Shown: positions 10,600 to 24,489 of the stretch, piece after piece
Layout of the letters: each line of letters begins with the position of its first letter
How positions within the stretch are numbered: position 1 is the stretch's first letter
NCBI GenBank assembly: GCA_004154925.1
Contig: QJNS01000020.1
Span: 1-64,000, forward strand
Direction of reading: 5' to 3'
Source of the DNA: Monosporascus cannonballus
Taxonomy: Eukaryota > Ascomycota > Sordariomycetes > Xylariales
Length of the DNA stretch: 64,000 nucleotides
Notes under the pieces: model-generated
Seen by the model: the letters and a program-made list of their open reading frames with translations, nothing else
Told to the model about the DNA's origin: nothing
The model's database searches: none
Translations under genes and position numbers: made by a program

Positions 10600-13500
10600 T
10601 AAAATATCGACTAGCGTTTAAAAAACCCCTATTTAGCAGTTTTAGGCTCGAATTCGGGAACTGGAGAAAAAAGTTCGACAACTTAAGGTTACGCTATTTA
10701 CCCAAATCTCTTTTGCCCGTATAAAGCCCAAAAAGCCAAAGCTCTATAATAAAAAGGGTAATTCTTAAATTTTTTTAACTTAGGCATAAATTTACTTTCG
10801 CTTTCTAAACCTTAATAATCTAACGGATATAATCCTAATAATAAAAATATACCTAACGGGAAATACGGTTAATTAATTTAAGCCTATTATAAAACATTTT
10901 CTAAAAATAAAAAAAATCTAATAAGGAAAATTTTATTAATAAAATTTTTTTACTTTATATTAATTTCGAAAATAAAATATACGACAATTTCGGCAATCCG
11001 GATAAAAAACGGTTTAAAGCTTAATAATTTTTATAACTTTAACAAAAAAAACCCGTATTTAAATATACCGTAATTTTTAAAAGTTTTACGGCTAAATAAA
11101 ATAGAAAAATAACAAAACTAATACCCTTATCAATATATTTCACAAAAAATTAAAACTTAATGTAAAAAATAAAATTATTCGAATTAAATAATTAATTACC
11201 CTGGACCGGTATATTACAAAAGTAATTAAAATCGATAATCGACAGTTTAAAAAATAACCCAAAAAATAATATGCTTTATATTCGGGATATAACAAGTTTA
11301 ACCAAAGGAAAAAACGAAACACATTTCTTACTTTTTATAGAACGGCGCCAGGATTTATGGAACTCGGCGTTACCTATAAATAAAATTAAAGCCAGATTAA
11401 ATGCTTTAATTACGGCAAAATAGGATATAAGGCCTATAAATATAAGAAACCTAAGAAACCATAATAAGATAACTGGATATCTATACCGGAAGAATAATTT
11501 AGAAATAACCAAGGAAATAATAACAAAATTATTAACATAATCCAAATCATATATATACTAAACTTATAACAAAAAATTCAATAAGAACTATTACGATAAG
11601 AAATTCGACAAAAATGCGAAAAACCAAAAAGCTAACTTAATAAATATTGCAAACATAATAAAAGGCATTATAAAGATGAATTACGCAAATACCAGAACTA
11701 GATAGAAAAAATTTATCCCGGAACTTCCGATCGATACAGCAGAATATATGCTATATATTGTCGACGCCGAAAATATGTTATTTACTAAAAATAAAAGTAG
11801 CATATTTACAAACGAATTACCCGTATATATCACAAAGAATTCGATTTTTTAAACCGTACCGGAAATAACAAAAACGATAAATAATAATATCGATATTTTC
11901 GATTTATAGCCCTAAAAAATGTCCAGCAGCTGGCAGAAACAAAAAGCTGGCCTGAAAAAAAACAATGCCTATAGGAAAACCGTTTTTATTACTATGGATA
12001 ATATAACCACCAAACGGAAAAGGAATTAATTTAGCATATAATGGAAAAATATTATTAAAAAGTTATTACGGATCTCTATTTTTAATTAATATTTATTACG
12101 GATCTTTAAAAAAAGGAAAACTATTAAGGAAAAAATATATCAATTTATAAAAGATCTTTAAAACAATAATTAAGATAATATATAATAAAATATAATTGCA
12201 AATATAAAAAAACAATTTATTCGATAAGGAAAAAAGTTATAAAAAATTAAAAACAATTAATACGACTTAAAGAAAAAATATGCCGAAAATAACGACAAAT
12301 ATAACAGCTTAACGCGTTAAACGAAAAAACATAAATAAAGCTTAACAAATTCAAATAAAAATTAAAAGAAAAAGATTACCTGTAAAAAAGCCGTAAAATA
12401 ACAAGACCCAAAGAAGTCAAAGGGAACTCCCGAAAAAGACTTTAAACGCGACGATAAGAAACGTTAACAACCCTATTACTTTGGATATATGAATTAAAAC
12501 ATATTGGTACACCGCAATAATGGATTACGAAGTTCTAGGCGGGAATTACATTACACCGGATATGGTCAATAAGCTTAAACTGCTATGGAAATATAAGTTA
12601 AAACCGTATATAATAACAAATGCCGAAAGACAGGAATTCGTTTACGATAATAAAAAAATTATATGCGAAATTAATTATTTTAAGATTCTTATTAAAAGAT
12701 AATATCAAACAATTAATTTTAATATCGTTTTATTCGGAAATTACGATATAATCTTAAGATTACTATAAATACGTTAATACGGAATTTTAATTAATGGCGG
12801 AATTAGTTAAATAAAATTCGTTTTATTTTCTATTAATAAACGAAAAAAAAGAACTTAAAATCTTAATATTTAATCGATAATAACAACGAATATAGATATA
12901 AGGATACGATAAAAACCTTATTACCCAAAAAAACAAAACATAAAAAAAACGGGTATTAAAAATACAATATATCGTTATTATTATTAAAGCGAAACAAAGG
13001 CAACTAAATAACGATTTAAAATAAGAAAAACAGCAGCCCCAAAAATTAGAAAATCTAATTGATATGCCACCGTAATATTATAAATATAACCAGCTTTTTA
13101 GAAAAAAATTTAATACAAAATTACCAGAACATAGCAAATAAAATTACGAAATAATCTTTAAGGAAAGATTTTCGACAAAGTTTTACCCTATTTATAATCT
13201 TAATAAAAATAAATTACGTACTTTTAAAAAATACCTAAAGAATCGGCTATAAAAAATAAATTCGATTTTCGAAACTATTAATAAAATATCTAATATTTTT
13301 CGTATTAAAAAAATAGAAAATTGCGATTTGTAATAAACTATTAATAATTAAACGATATTACAATTAAGGATTAAATATTATTATCCCTAATTACAAAAAT
13401 AAAAAACCGACTTTACGAAACCAAATAATTCACAATATTCGATTTTAAAAATAGATATAACCTTATTAGGATTAAGAAAAGATACAAATAAAAAAGAATT

Positions 13501-15880
13501 TTAGGACGAAATACGGATTATTTAAGTATTTAGTTATACCAATAGGATTTACGAACGTACTAGCAACCTTTTAGCGAATAGTTAACTATATGCTACGAAA
13601 ATACCTCGATATTTTTGTCGTTTATTATCTCGACGACATTTTTATCTTCTTGGAAATAAAAAAAGTATACGCAAAATACGTTTATAAAGTCTTTTAAGCT
13701 TTACAGAACATAAAGCTATTTATTAACGCAAAAAAATCAGTTCTATACATAAGAAATAAAATATTTGAAATATATTATTATCTCAGAACATATTAGAATA
13801 AACGTTAAGAAAATCGCTATAATTACAAAATAGCAAACGCTAGCTACGGTTAAGAAAATACAGGCATTCCTTAGATTCGTTAATTACTATAAGAAATTTA
13901 TTCGGAATTTCAGCAGAATAGCTATACCCTTAACGAATTTTACGAAGAAAAAAAAGGAATTCAAATAGACGCCAAATATGGAAAAAACATTTTAAAATAT
14001 CAAAAATATAATTATTAGCGAATTAGTATTAATTATATACGATTTAAACCGCTTTATTACATTAAAAACCGATATTTCAGATTATATATTAAAAGTAATA
14101 ATTAAATAACGAAATAATTAAAGCAAATTGCACCTTATTATATTTTTTTCGTATAAATTCAAAAAAGCCGAATTTAATTACGGCATTTCAAATAAGAAAT
14201 TTATAACTATTATTATGGCATTTCGGAAATTTAGGTATTTTTTAAAAGGAAATTTGTACTAAATCAAAATTTATACGGATTATCAAAATCTTACCCGATT
14301 TATTACGACCAAAAAATTGATAGAATAATAATTTCGTTACGTAAAAAAATTGGCGAACTTCGACTTCGTTATCATTTATAAAAATAGTTTAAAAATATCA
14401 GAATAAATGCTTTAAATAGGCGACTAAATTTCGAAGAGAAATTGGTTAAAATTAGTTATACAATTTTTAATATTATTATAAATGAATATTTACGCCCATA
14501 ACAAATTACGATAATTCGGACAGCACCTTTTAATATGCATTAAAAAATTTAACAATATAATAATAATTTCCTAAAAAACTAAAAAACGGACAAAATATAA
14601 GTTCTAAAAAAATATTAAAAGGACCTAGTACGAGAAATATACGAATATTAGTTACATAAATATCTAGGGATCTATAAAACTTTAAAAAGGCTTTAACGTA
14701 TATATTCTTTTTTTAAAATAAAATTAACAGTATAAAAAATTATACGGCAATATAATATTTGCGCCAGAATAAAGATTTGACGACATAAGCCATATAGAGA
14801 ATTATAGCTATTACTAGTTATAAAATAATTATAATATTTAGTTATATTCGATTTTATTATTAAATTTCCTATATTAAAAAATCCAGTTACGAAAATACAT
14901 TATAATAGTATTTTCGTAATCGTCGATCGATTTACAAAATTTTCTTATTTTCTACCATATTATAAGAATATAAATACCGAATAATTAACATATATTTTCT
15001 TTAAATATATTTTCAATATATACGGATTTTTAATGGAAATTATTTTAAATTAAATATCGATATTTATATTAAAATTTTAACAAAGCTTTATGATATAAAT
15101 AGATTTAAACCATAAGTTATTTAATATATTTAAACTATAAACAGATAAATAAACAGAACGGATAAATTAAACTTTGGAAACTTATTTATAATATTACATT
15201 AATTACGAATAAAATAACTGGGTTAAGAAATTACTAATTGCATAATTAACCTATAATACCAGCTATTACGAAAATATTAAAATAATACTTGCAAACGTAA
15301 ATTTTGATTTTATTCTAAAAATTTACAAAAAAATACGCGATAACGGTTTAATTAATATTAAAATAATCTTTACGTTAAAAGAATTACGATAATTATACTA
15401 GAAAATAAAGATAAAACTGGAATTCGTACGAAATTAAATAAATAAGTATTATAATTTAACAAATTAAAAAAATTAACCTTCGAAAAAGGGGAAATGGTTT
15501 TCCTCGTTACAAAAAATATTCAAACCAAAAAACCCAGCAAAAAAACTCGATTTCAAATATATCGGTTTATATAAAATCGCTAAGAAAATCTTAAAAAACA
15601 ATTATTAATTAAAACTTCCACTAAAAGTTAAACTCCATCTAATATTTTATGTTTCCTTATTTAAGTTAACAACAGATACAATCAAAGTACATACGGCACA
15701 AAACGACATAAAGGTAAAAAAAAAATAAGCATATAAAATAGAAAAAATTCTCGACATACGGAAATAAAACGGATTTACCTAATACCTAATCAAATAGAAA
15801 AAACATCCAGATTCCGAAAATACCTGGAAGCCCGCCAAGAATCTTATTGGCGCCCAGCGTTTATTGAAGAACTTTTACTA
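10600..15880 (+). pseudogene. Element A gag-pol remnant
   Basis: No continuous frame survives. Landmarks: a decayed Gag CCHC knuckle at 11402-11443 (C-F-N-Y-G-K-I-G-Y pattern, with Cys and His changed to Tyr), an aspartic protease segment at 12520-12702 (MDYEVLGGNYITPDMVNKLK, from an ancestral D-S/C-G-A-type site), the reverse transcriptase catalytic motif YYLDDIFIF near 13620-13650, the integrase core FVIVDRFTKFSYFLPY near 14905-14970, and a chromodomain near 15745-15870 (YLIK.KKHPDSENTWKPAK). The protease-RT-RNase H-integrase-chromodomain order defines a chromovirus. Confidence 0.85.
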
Positions 15881-15899
15881 ATAACGCCGGGGTTAACGG

Positions 15900-16428
15900 G
15901 GTTAAAAGTTCCCCAATTAATGGACAGCTAATCGGTAAATTCCAGGTTAAACCAGTCGAAAGGAGGCACGGTCTTTGTCGACGTAGCTTTAACGGCCTTT
16001 AATTCGACCTATTTTTCTTAATATTCCAACTTATCCAACTCCTCCAGAAATCGAAGCCTACGAAATAACATACGTATTATACGATCGGCCCATAATTTTT
16101 TTTATTTTCGAAAACGACAAACCTTAGCCTGCGCCTATTCCGTTTCCTCTTTAGCTTTCTTAAATTCTATATCAATCTTAAAGTAATTAAAAACGAGTTT
16201 TTTAAGCTAAAAAATGCAAAAACCGTTAACGTCACGAAAACCTTAGTTTCGGACTACGTATTTTTCGTACCGGAAAAAATCCGACGAAAAAGTACAATAA
16301 GATAATAACTCGTAACGAATATAATAAAAACATACGGGCATATTTACGGCTCGAAAAGTAATTAACTTAAACAAATTATTCCGCTTTTTTATTTTTCGAT
16401 TAATCGGTTTTTTAATACGACCAAACAT
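15900..16428 (-). pseudogene. Element A antisense ORF (Cys-cluster, coiled-coil-like)
   Basis: Runs opposite to gag-pol between chromodomain and 3' LTR. The N-terminal 61 codons are open (ATG at 16428). At 16258-16332 lies VCFYYIRYELLSYC then FFRYEKY: Cys/Tyr positions spaced x2, x8, x8, x2, close to but not identical with the pattern of elements B and E, and the sixth position is not evident. Downstream, after stops, comes a charged stretch (LEELDKLEY) and a tail PPFDWFNLEF. Function unknown; related to the antisense ORFs of B, E, F and G by position and layout. Confidence 0.5.
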
Positions 16429-16497
16429 GATGGCAAAAGGAGGATTTATAAAAGAAAAAAAAATCTTCGGGACGAAAATTACGGAAAAAGAGGGTCG

Positions 16498-16920
16498 TAT
16501 TATAACCTAACAGGTTGCGGCCTCGGGAAACGGCCGTAACAGGAATATAACTAAGCCATGTAAATCGAGTTACGTAATAATTCGACAGAATCGATCGTAA
16601 AGCCCATAAAGCCGAGCTTAATAGGATCGATCGTAAAACCTATAAAGCCGGGTTCGACAAAATCGATCGTAAAGCCCATAAAGCCAGGCTCGATAGGGAC
16701 GAAAAAATCAGAATATATACATTCATTATTTCCATAATTTAAATAATTTTAACTTGTAACATTTATTAATATTAATCGTTTATAATACGCTTTGATATTA
16801 TTGGTATTAGAAGACGAAATACGATTACTATATTTATTATTCAGATTCCCACGATATTTCTGCTAATATAAACCCGTCGACTTAAGGTTTAATAGTTAGT
16901 TAAACCGTTTAGCCGTCACA
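16498..16920 (+). repeat. Element A 3' LTR
   Basis: 423 bases, ending AGCCGTCACA. It is 36 bases longer than the 5' LTR because it holds three tandem 36-base units (about 16578-16695) instead of two. It is preceded by a purine-rich stretch (GGAAAAAGAGGG, about 16483-16494) fitting a polypurine tract. Confidence 0.85.
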
Positions 16921-18786
16921 CAAATGCATTTGCTAAATATTAATCTGACATTAGTACTAGCGCCCAGATCCAATTAACTTATTATATAAAGAACAATTAC
17001 AAAATACGTACTTATATAATAATAAATATGCAGTGAGTAATAAAGAATAGTGAAAATAAATTATGCAATATGTAATATTAATATAAAAATTGATTAAAAA
17101 TATAAATTTTTGAAATATTAATTAATATAATATATATCAAATTTTTTGGAAATTATTATAAATTAATTGTAAAAATTTTGAATTATAAGTTTTCTTAAAG
17201 ATATTATATTTCCCTAATAATTACGATAATTATAAATAAAAATTAAATAATACATACATTATTAAAATAATTATTATAATATAATTATTAATATATTATT
17301 AAATAATTATAAATATGCAAATATTGATAAATTAATTTTTTTATTTAATAAATATTCCAGTTGTTTAAAATTAAAATATTTATTATTTTTTAAATAAGTA
17401 CTCCTTATTTATAATATATTTATTTTACAAAATATAATACATTAATTATTTTGCTTTTTATAATTTTTAAAAATAATATTGCTCTATAATAATATTTAAT
17501 ACGTAGTAAACTTTAATGATTTATTCCATCATTATTAAATAAATATAAGTACTATAAAATCTGATTTTAAAAATATATTAAGAAATTAAAGTAATATTTT
17601 AAAATTACTAACAGTTTATAATTATATTATTTTCGTTTTATTATTGCTTCAAATTTACATAATATTTATTAATTGTTTATTTTTTATTCGAATTTTTAAT
17701 TTAATATACATAATTAATAAATCAAATATAGATTACAACTTTAAAATAAATTATTTTCATAATAATAATTCAATATTTAATATATATATATATATATATA
17801 ATATTGTTATAATAATAAAAATGTTCAAATTAATAATGTATCACTTTTATAGCTATTTCGATATTAAATATTATTAATAAATCTATGCGTAAATATTTAG
17901 CTATTACTTTAAATATAATAAGCTTGTTATTTTTAAATTAAAATAAAACCACTGACATATAGAGAAATTCGACGGAAAGGAAAATGCCGAATTAATATGC
18001 TAAAAAACAAAGAAATACATTTATAATTATATAATAACTATTTCACAACTGCTTAACATTAATATATATATTAACCTTAATTACGTATTTATTATATTTT
18101 GAAATAAAATTCTTTTTTAATAATTTTATAACATTCTAATAGAAATAAGTATTTATAATAGTTGCTTAATAACATTATATTTTAATTATTCCGCTTTACT
18201 ATTTCTTTATTACTTGTTTTTATTTTTCGGATTAAGAAAATTAACATATAGCAGTATCTCTTACTTAATATATATTACGTATTAATATAAAATATCATGC
18301 CTATCTTTATTTAACTGGTATTATATAATGTATTTTATTTTATTTTTAAATTAGTTTTAAAAAACTTCTTATACTGTGTATAATAAAAATAAAAACTTTT
18401 TAAAATAAATACAGAATAATTGTTAAATATATATTAAGCTTCGATTATACCTAAGAACCGAGTATAATAAGAAAATTTAAATACAAAATTTAATATAAAA
18501 TATATTTACTTTTAATTCGCATTTATTAATTTTAAATCATTTTAATTTTTAAGGGTTTTTATAAGTATTATTTACTAAAATACAATTGTACATTTAAAAG
18601 TATTGTAGAAAATGTCAAGAAAACTTTAAATAACTTAGATATTTTTTATAACAACTATAAGTAAATACTATATGACTGCTAGGCAGATTCTAATTTACTG
18701 TTAAATAATAATTAGAACAATTTACCTTAAATTCAATATTTCGAAGGCTAGTGGATAAATATGGCGGTGCGAAAACCTAGCGAGCA
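16921..18786. other. AT-rich gap between elements A and C
   Basis: Very AT-rich with an AT-dinucleotide run near 17784-17799. The longest open frames (e.g. 17644-17877) are low-complexity Ile/Asn/Tyr-rich translations without motifs. No LTR ends or transposon domains were recognised; it is probably old decayed repeat DNA. Confidence 0.5.
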
Positions 18787-18798
18787 ATACATGTCAGC

Positions 18799-19172
18799 TG
18801 TTACGACCCAACAAGCTCCGGCCTCAAGAAGCGGTCAAACAGGGATCACACGGGCCACCCCTCGGGTTACGTAACGGTGATTACCGCCAAGCCAATAATT
18901 ATCGGTGATCAAAGGTGATACCAAGTAATCGTAATTACCACCGGCTGCGGGATTAAAAGTAATTAAGCCAAAAAGGAGGAGAATATATACGTTTATTATT
19001 TCTATAATTTAGATAATTTCAGTTTATAATAATAATTTGTTATTTAAAGCATTTTTGGTATTACGAAACGTAATATATTATTATATTTATTGCTTAGATT
19101 TTTATGATACTTTTATTCATATAAACTTGTACGATTACGGTTTAATAATTGGTTAAATTCCAAGCCGATATA
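18799..19172 (+). repeat. Element B 5' LTR
   Basis: 374 bases; begins TGTTACGACCCAACAAGCTC. The body contains a GC-richer U3 block (about 18820-18960) with repeated GGTGAT/ATCACC motifs that are mutated toward AT in the 3' copy. It ends in a decayed GCCGATATA. Confidence 0.85.
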
Positions 19173-19199
19173 CGTTACAAACTTTTGTTTAATAATATT

Positions 19200-22100
19200 A
19201 TCAAAATATTAATTAGCGCTTAGGAAACCCCTATTTAATAATTTCAGGCCCGAATTCGAGAACTGAAAAAAGAAATCCGACAAATCAGGGTTATACCACC
19301 TGCCTAAGCCTTTTTCGCCCGCATAAAACCAAGGAAGCCGGAACCTTATAATAAGAAAAGTAACCTTTAGATCTTTTTAATTTAGGCGCAAATTTATCTT
19401 TATTTCTTAGACCTTAGCGATTCGGCGGATAAGGTCCTAATAATAAAAACATACCTAATAGAAAATACGATTAACTGGTTTAAACTTATTATAAAAGATT
19501 TTTTAAAAGTAAAACAAATCAAATAAAAAAATTATTAACAAAATTTTTTTATTTTATATTAATTTCGAAAACAAATTAGGCGATAATTTCGACAATTTAA
19601 ATAAAAAACTATTTACGCTTTAGTAATTTTTATAATTTCGATAAAAAATTTTACGTTTAAATATGCCATAATATTCAAAAGCCTTACGGTTAAAGCCGGA
19701 TGGAAAAAAATAAGGCCAATATTTTTATCTATATATTTTATAAATAATTAAAAAATAATATAAAAGATAAAATTATTTAAATTAAACGATTATTTACTTT
19801 AAATTAATATATTACAAAAGTAATAAAAATTAATAATTAATAATTTGAAAAACGATAAAAAAAGAAGATAATATGTTTTACGATTAGGGTATAATAAGCT
19901 TAATTAGGGGAAAAAACCAAACGCATTTTATATTTTTTATAAAACGGCGTTAAGATTTAGAGAATTTGGCGTTACCTATAAATAAAATTAGAACTAGATT
20001 AAATATTTTAATTATGGCAAAATAGGACATAAAGCTTATAAATATAAAAAACCCAAAAAGCAAAGATAAGATAATTAAATATTTATATCGAAAAAATAAT
20101 TTAGGAATAATTAAGGAAACGAAAATAAAGTTATTAATATAATCTAAGCCAAATACGTATTTGGCATATAGCAAAAGGTCTAATATAAGTTATTACGATA
20201 AGAAATTTGTCGCGAAATACGAAAAACAAAAAAGCTAACTTAATAAATATCGCAAATACAACAGGAAGCATTATAAGGATAATTATGCGAATATTAAAAT
20301 TAAACAGAAAAGATTTATCCCGGAACCGTTAATTAATATAGCAAAATGTACGCCATATATTGTCCACGAAGAAAATATCCCGATTACAAAAAATAAAAAT
20401 AATATATTTACAAACAAATTACCCGTATATATTATAAAGGATTCGATTTTCTAAATTATATCGGAAATAATAAAAACGATAAGTAATAATATCGATATCT
20501 TCGAACTATAACCCTAAAAAAATTTAATAATTGGCCGAAACAAAAGGCTAGCCCGAAAAAAAATAATGCTTATAAAAAAACCTTTTTTATTACTATAAAT
20601 AGTATAATTACTAAATAAAAAAATTAATTTAACGAATAATAAAAAACATTGCGAGAAAACTATTACAGATTTTTATTTTTAATTAATATTTATTATAAAT
20701 CCTTAAAAAAAGTTATTAAAAAATATATTAATTTAAAGAAACTTTTTAGAACGATAATTAAAATAACGTATAATAAAATATAATCGTAAATATAAGAAAA
20801 TAATTTATTCGATAAAAAAAGGAATTGTAATAAAACTAAAAACAATTAATATAATTTAAAGAACTAATATGCCGATAATAATAATAAATATAATAGCTTA
20901 ATGCGTTAAATTAAAAAATATAAATAAAGCTTAATAAACTTATATAGAAATTAAAAAAAGGTTATTTATAAAAGATTTGCAAAATAACGAAACCTAAAGA
21001 AATTAAAGAGAATTCCGAAAAAAGGTTTTAAACGTAATAATAAAACATGTTAATAACCTTATTATCGTAAAAATACGAATCGGCATATATTAATATATTA
21101 TAATAATGGATTACGGAAGTTTAAGTAGGAATTATATTGTACCAAATATAATTAATAAGTTTAAATTATTATGGAAATATAAGTTAAAACTTTATATAAT
21201 AACGAATACCGAAGGTTACGAATTCGTTTACGATAAGGGAAAAATTATACGCGAAATTAATTATTTCGAAATTTTTATTTAAATATAATACTAAATAATT
21301 AATTTCGATATCGTTTTATTAAAGTATTACGATATAATTTTAGGATTATTATAAATACACTAATACAGAATTTTAATTAATATTAAAATTGGTTAAGTAA
21401 AATGTATTTTACTTTTTATTAAGAAACGAAAAAAAATTAAAATCTTAATATTTAATCAATAATAACGACGAAAATAAACATAAGGATATAACAAAAACAT
21501 TATTACTTAAAAGGATAAAACATAAGAAAAAGAGCGGGCATCAAAAAAATACGATATATTATTATTATTAATAAAATAAAATAAAGGCAATTAAATAACG
21601 ATCTAAAATAATAAGAATAATAATTTAAAAAATCCAAAAATGTAACTAATATATTATTATAATACTCTAGATATAAGTAACTTTTCAAAAAGGAATTCGA
21701 TACGAAATTATTAGAATATAACAAATAAAATTATGAAATAATCCTTAAAAAAGGATTTTCGACGAAGTTTTACTTTATTTATAACCTTAACGGAAACGAA
21801 TTACGTATTTTTAAAAAAATACCTACAAAATCGGTTACAAAAAAATAAATTCGATTTTCGAAATTATTAGCAGAATATCTTATATTTTTCGTATTTAAAA
21901 AATGAAGAATTACGACTTATAATTAACAATCGATAATTAAATCATATTATTATTAAGGATTAAATATTATTACCCTAAATTACGAAAATAAAAAACCGAT
22001 TTTACAAAACTAAATAATTTATAATATTCGATCTTAAAAATAAATAAAATTTAACTAGAATTAAAAAAGGATACGAATAAAAAATAGCTTTTAAAATATA

Positions 22101-24450
22101 ATACAGATTATATAAGTATTTGGTTACGTTAATAAGATTTACAAACGTATCAATAATTTTCTAACGGATAATAAATCATATATTACGAAAATATCTTGGT
22201 ATTTTCGTTATTTGCTATCTCGACGATATTTTGATTTTTTCAAAGATAAAAAACATATACGTAAAATACGTTTATAACGTTTTTTAAGTTTTACAGGACC
22301 TAAAATTACATATTAATACAAAAAAAAAGTTAATTCCATAAATAAAAGATAAAATATTTAAAATATATTATCACCTTATAATATATTAAGATAAACTCTC
22401 AAAAAATCGTTATAGTTACAAAATAACAAACGCCAACCACAGTTAAAAAGGTATAAGTATTTCTTGAATTCGCTAATTATTATAGGAAGTTTATCCGAAA
22501 TTTTAGCAAAATAATTATATTTTTAATAAACCTTACGAAAAAGAATTTAAATAAACGTTAAATACGAAAAGAATATTTCAAGATATTAAAAATGCGATTA
22601 CCAACAAGCCAATATTAATCATATACGATTTAAACAGTTTCGTTAAATTAAAAACTAATATTTCGGATTATGCGTTAAACGTAATAATCGGATAACGAAA
22701 TAATTAAGGCAAATTATACCTTATTGTATTTTTTTTATATAAATTAAAAGGAGTTAAATTTAATTACTATATTTCAAATAAAAGATTTATGGTTAGTATT
22801 ATAGCATTTCGAAAATTTAAGTATTTCTTAAAGAGAAATTTGCACTAAGTTAAGGTTTATACGAATTATCAAAATCTTACCCGATTTATTACGACTAAGG
22901 AACTTATAAGATAATAATTTCGCTATGCAAAACCATTGGCGAATTTCGACTTTGTTATTATCCATAAAAAAATTAGAAAACGGTAAAGCAAATATATTAT
23001 GTAAGTAACCAAACCTCGAAAAAAATTAATTAAAATTAATTATATAATTTTGGATATTACTATAAAAAGATATTTATGCCCGCAATAAATTACGATAATT
23101 CGGATAATACCTTTCGATATGTATCAAAAGGTTTAGCAATATAATAATAATCTCTTAAAAATTAAAAAACAAATAAAACATAAATCCCAGAAAAATACCG
23201 AAAAGATTTAATACCAAAAATATACGAATATCAATTATACGGATATCTAGAAATCCACAAAACCTTAAAACGGCTTTAACGTACATATTCCTTTTTTAAA
23301 ATAAAATTAACGGTATAAAAAGTTATATAATAATGCGATATTTACGCTAAAGTAAAGATTCGATAATAAAAACTATACGAAGAATTACAGCTATTATTAA
23401 TCGTAAAACGACCATAATATTTAATTATATTTGACTGTATCATTAAACTTTCTATGTCAAAAAGTCCATTTACAGAAATATATCATAATTATATTTTCGT
23501 AATTATCGATCGATTTACGAAACTTTCTTATTTTTTACCATATTACGAGAATATAAACGCCGAACAAATAATATACATTTCCTTTAAACATATTTTCAAT
23601 ATATACGGATTATTTATGGAAATTATTTCAAATAAAAAAATCAATATTTATATCTAAGTTTTAACAAAACCTTATGGTATAAATCGGCTTAAATCATAAG
23701 TTATTTAACGTATTTAAACTTTAAATAAATAAATAAATAAAACGTATAAACCAAATTTTAAAAATTTATTTACAATATTATATCAATTACGAATAAAATA
23801 ATTGGGTTAAAAAATTACTAATCGCGTAATTAGCTTACAATACTAATTATTAAAAAAATATCAAAATATAATTAACGAATGCAAATTTCAGGTTTATTTC
23901 AGAAATATATAAAAAAATACGTAATAACGGTTTAATTTATATTAAAATTATCCTTATATTAGAATAATTACAATAATTATATCAAAAAATAAAGATAAAA
24001 CTGGAATTCGTACAAAACTAAATAAATAAATATTATAACCATACAAGGTTAAAAAGATTAATTTTCGAAAAAGGGGAAATGGTTTTTTTCTTTACGAAAA
24101 ATATTTAAATAAAACGACTTAATAAAAAATTCGACTTTAAATACATCGGTCTATACAAAATTATTAAAAAAATCTTAGAAAGTAATTACTAATTAAAAAT
24201 TTTATCAAAAGTTAAACTTTATCCAATTTTTTATATTTCCTTATTCGAATTAATAACAAATATAATTAAGGTATATACGGTGTAAAACGATATAAAAATA
24301 AAAAACAACTAAGTATATAAAATAAAACTTTTTTTTAATATACGGAAACAAAACGGATTTACCTAGTACCTAATCAAATAGAAAAAGTACTCGGATTCCG
24401 AAAACACCTAGGAACCCGCCAAAAATCTTATTAGCGCCTAACGTCTATTA
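19200..24450 (+). pseudogene. Element B gag-pol remnant
   Basis: Degenerate. Landmarks: Gag knuckle FNYGKIGHKAYKY near 20003-20050 (His kept, Cys to Tyr), protease MDYGSLSRNYIVPN near 21107-21250, reverse transcriptase CYLDDILIFS near 22210-22245, RT connection/RNase H beyond, integrase segment open at 23454-23657 (FVIIDRFTKLSYFLPYYENI), and a chromodomain near 24337-24440. Close in sequence to element A, so both belong to one family or sister families. Confidence 0.85.
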
Positions 24451-24489
24451 AAAAACTTTTACTAATAATAACAGGCGCATTCTAGTCCA

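Larger units (their letters stand above)
10157..16920 (+). mobile_element. Element A: Ty3/gypsy chromovirus, RIP-decayed
   Basis: LTR retrotransposon of about 6.76 kb with two LTRs and degenerate gag, protease, reverse transcriptase, RNase H, integrase and chromodomain in that order, all on the plus strand, plus an antisense ORF before the 3' LTR. The flanks (10152-10156 and 16921-16925) do not match, so no target duplication is visible; the left flank is the hairpin arm. Stops occur every few codons. Confidence 0.9.

Noticed and set aside
17644..17877. 77-codon open frame in the AT-rich gap
   Set aside because: Low-complexity Ile/Asn/Tyr translation of AT-rich DNA including an AT repeat; no motif.
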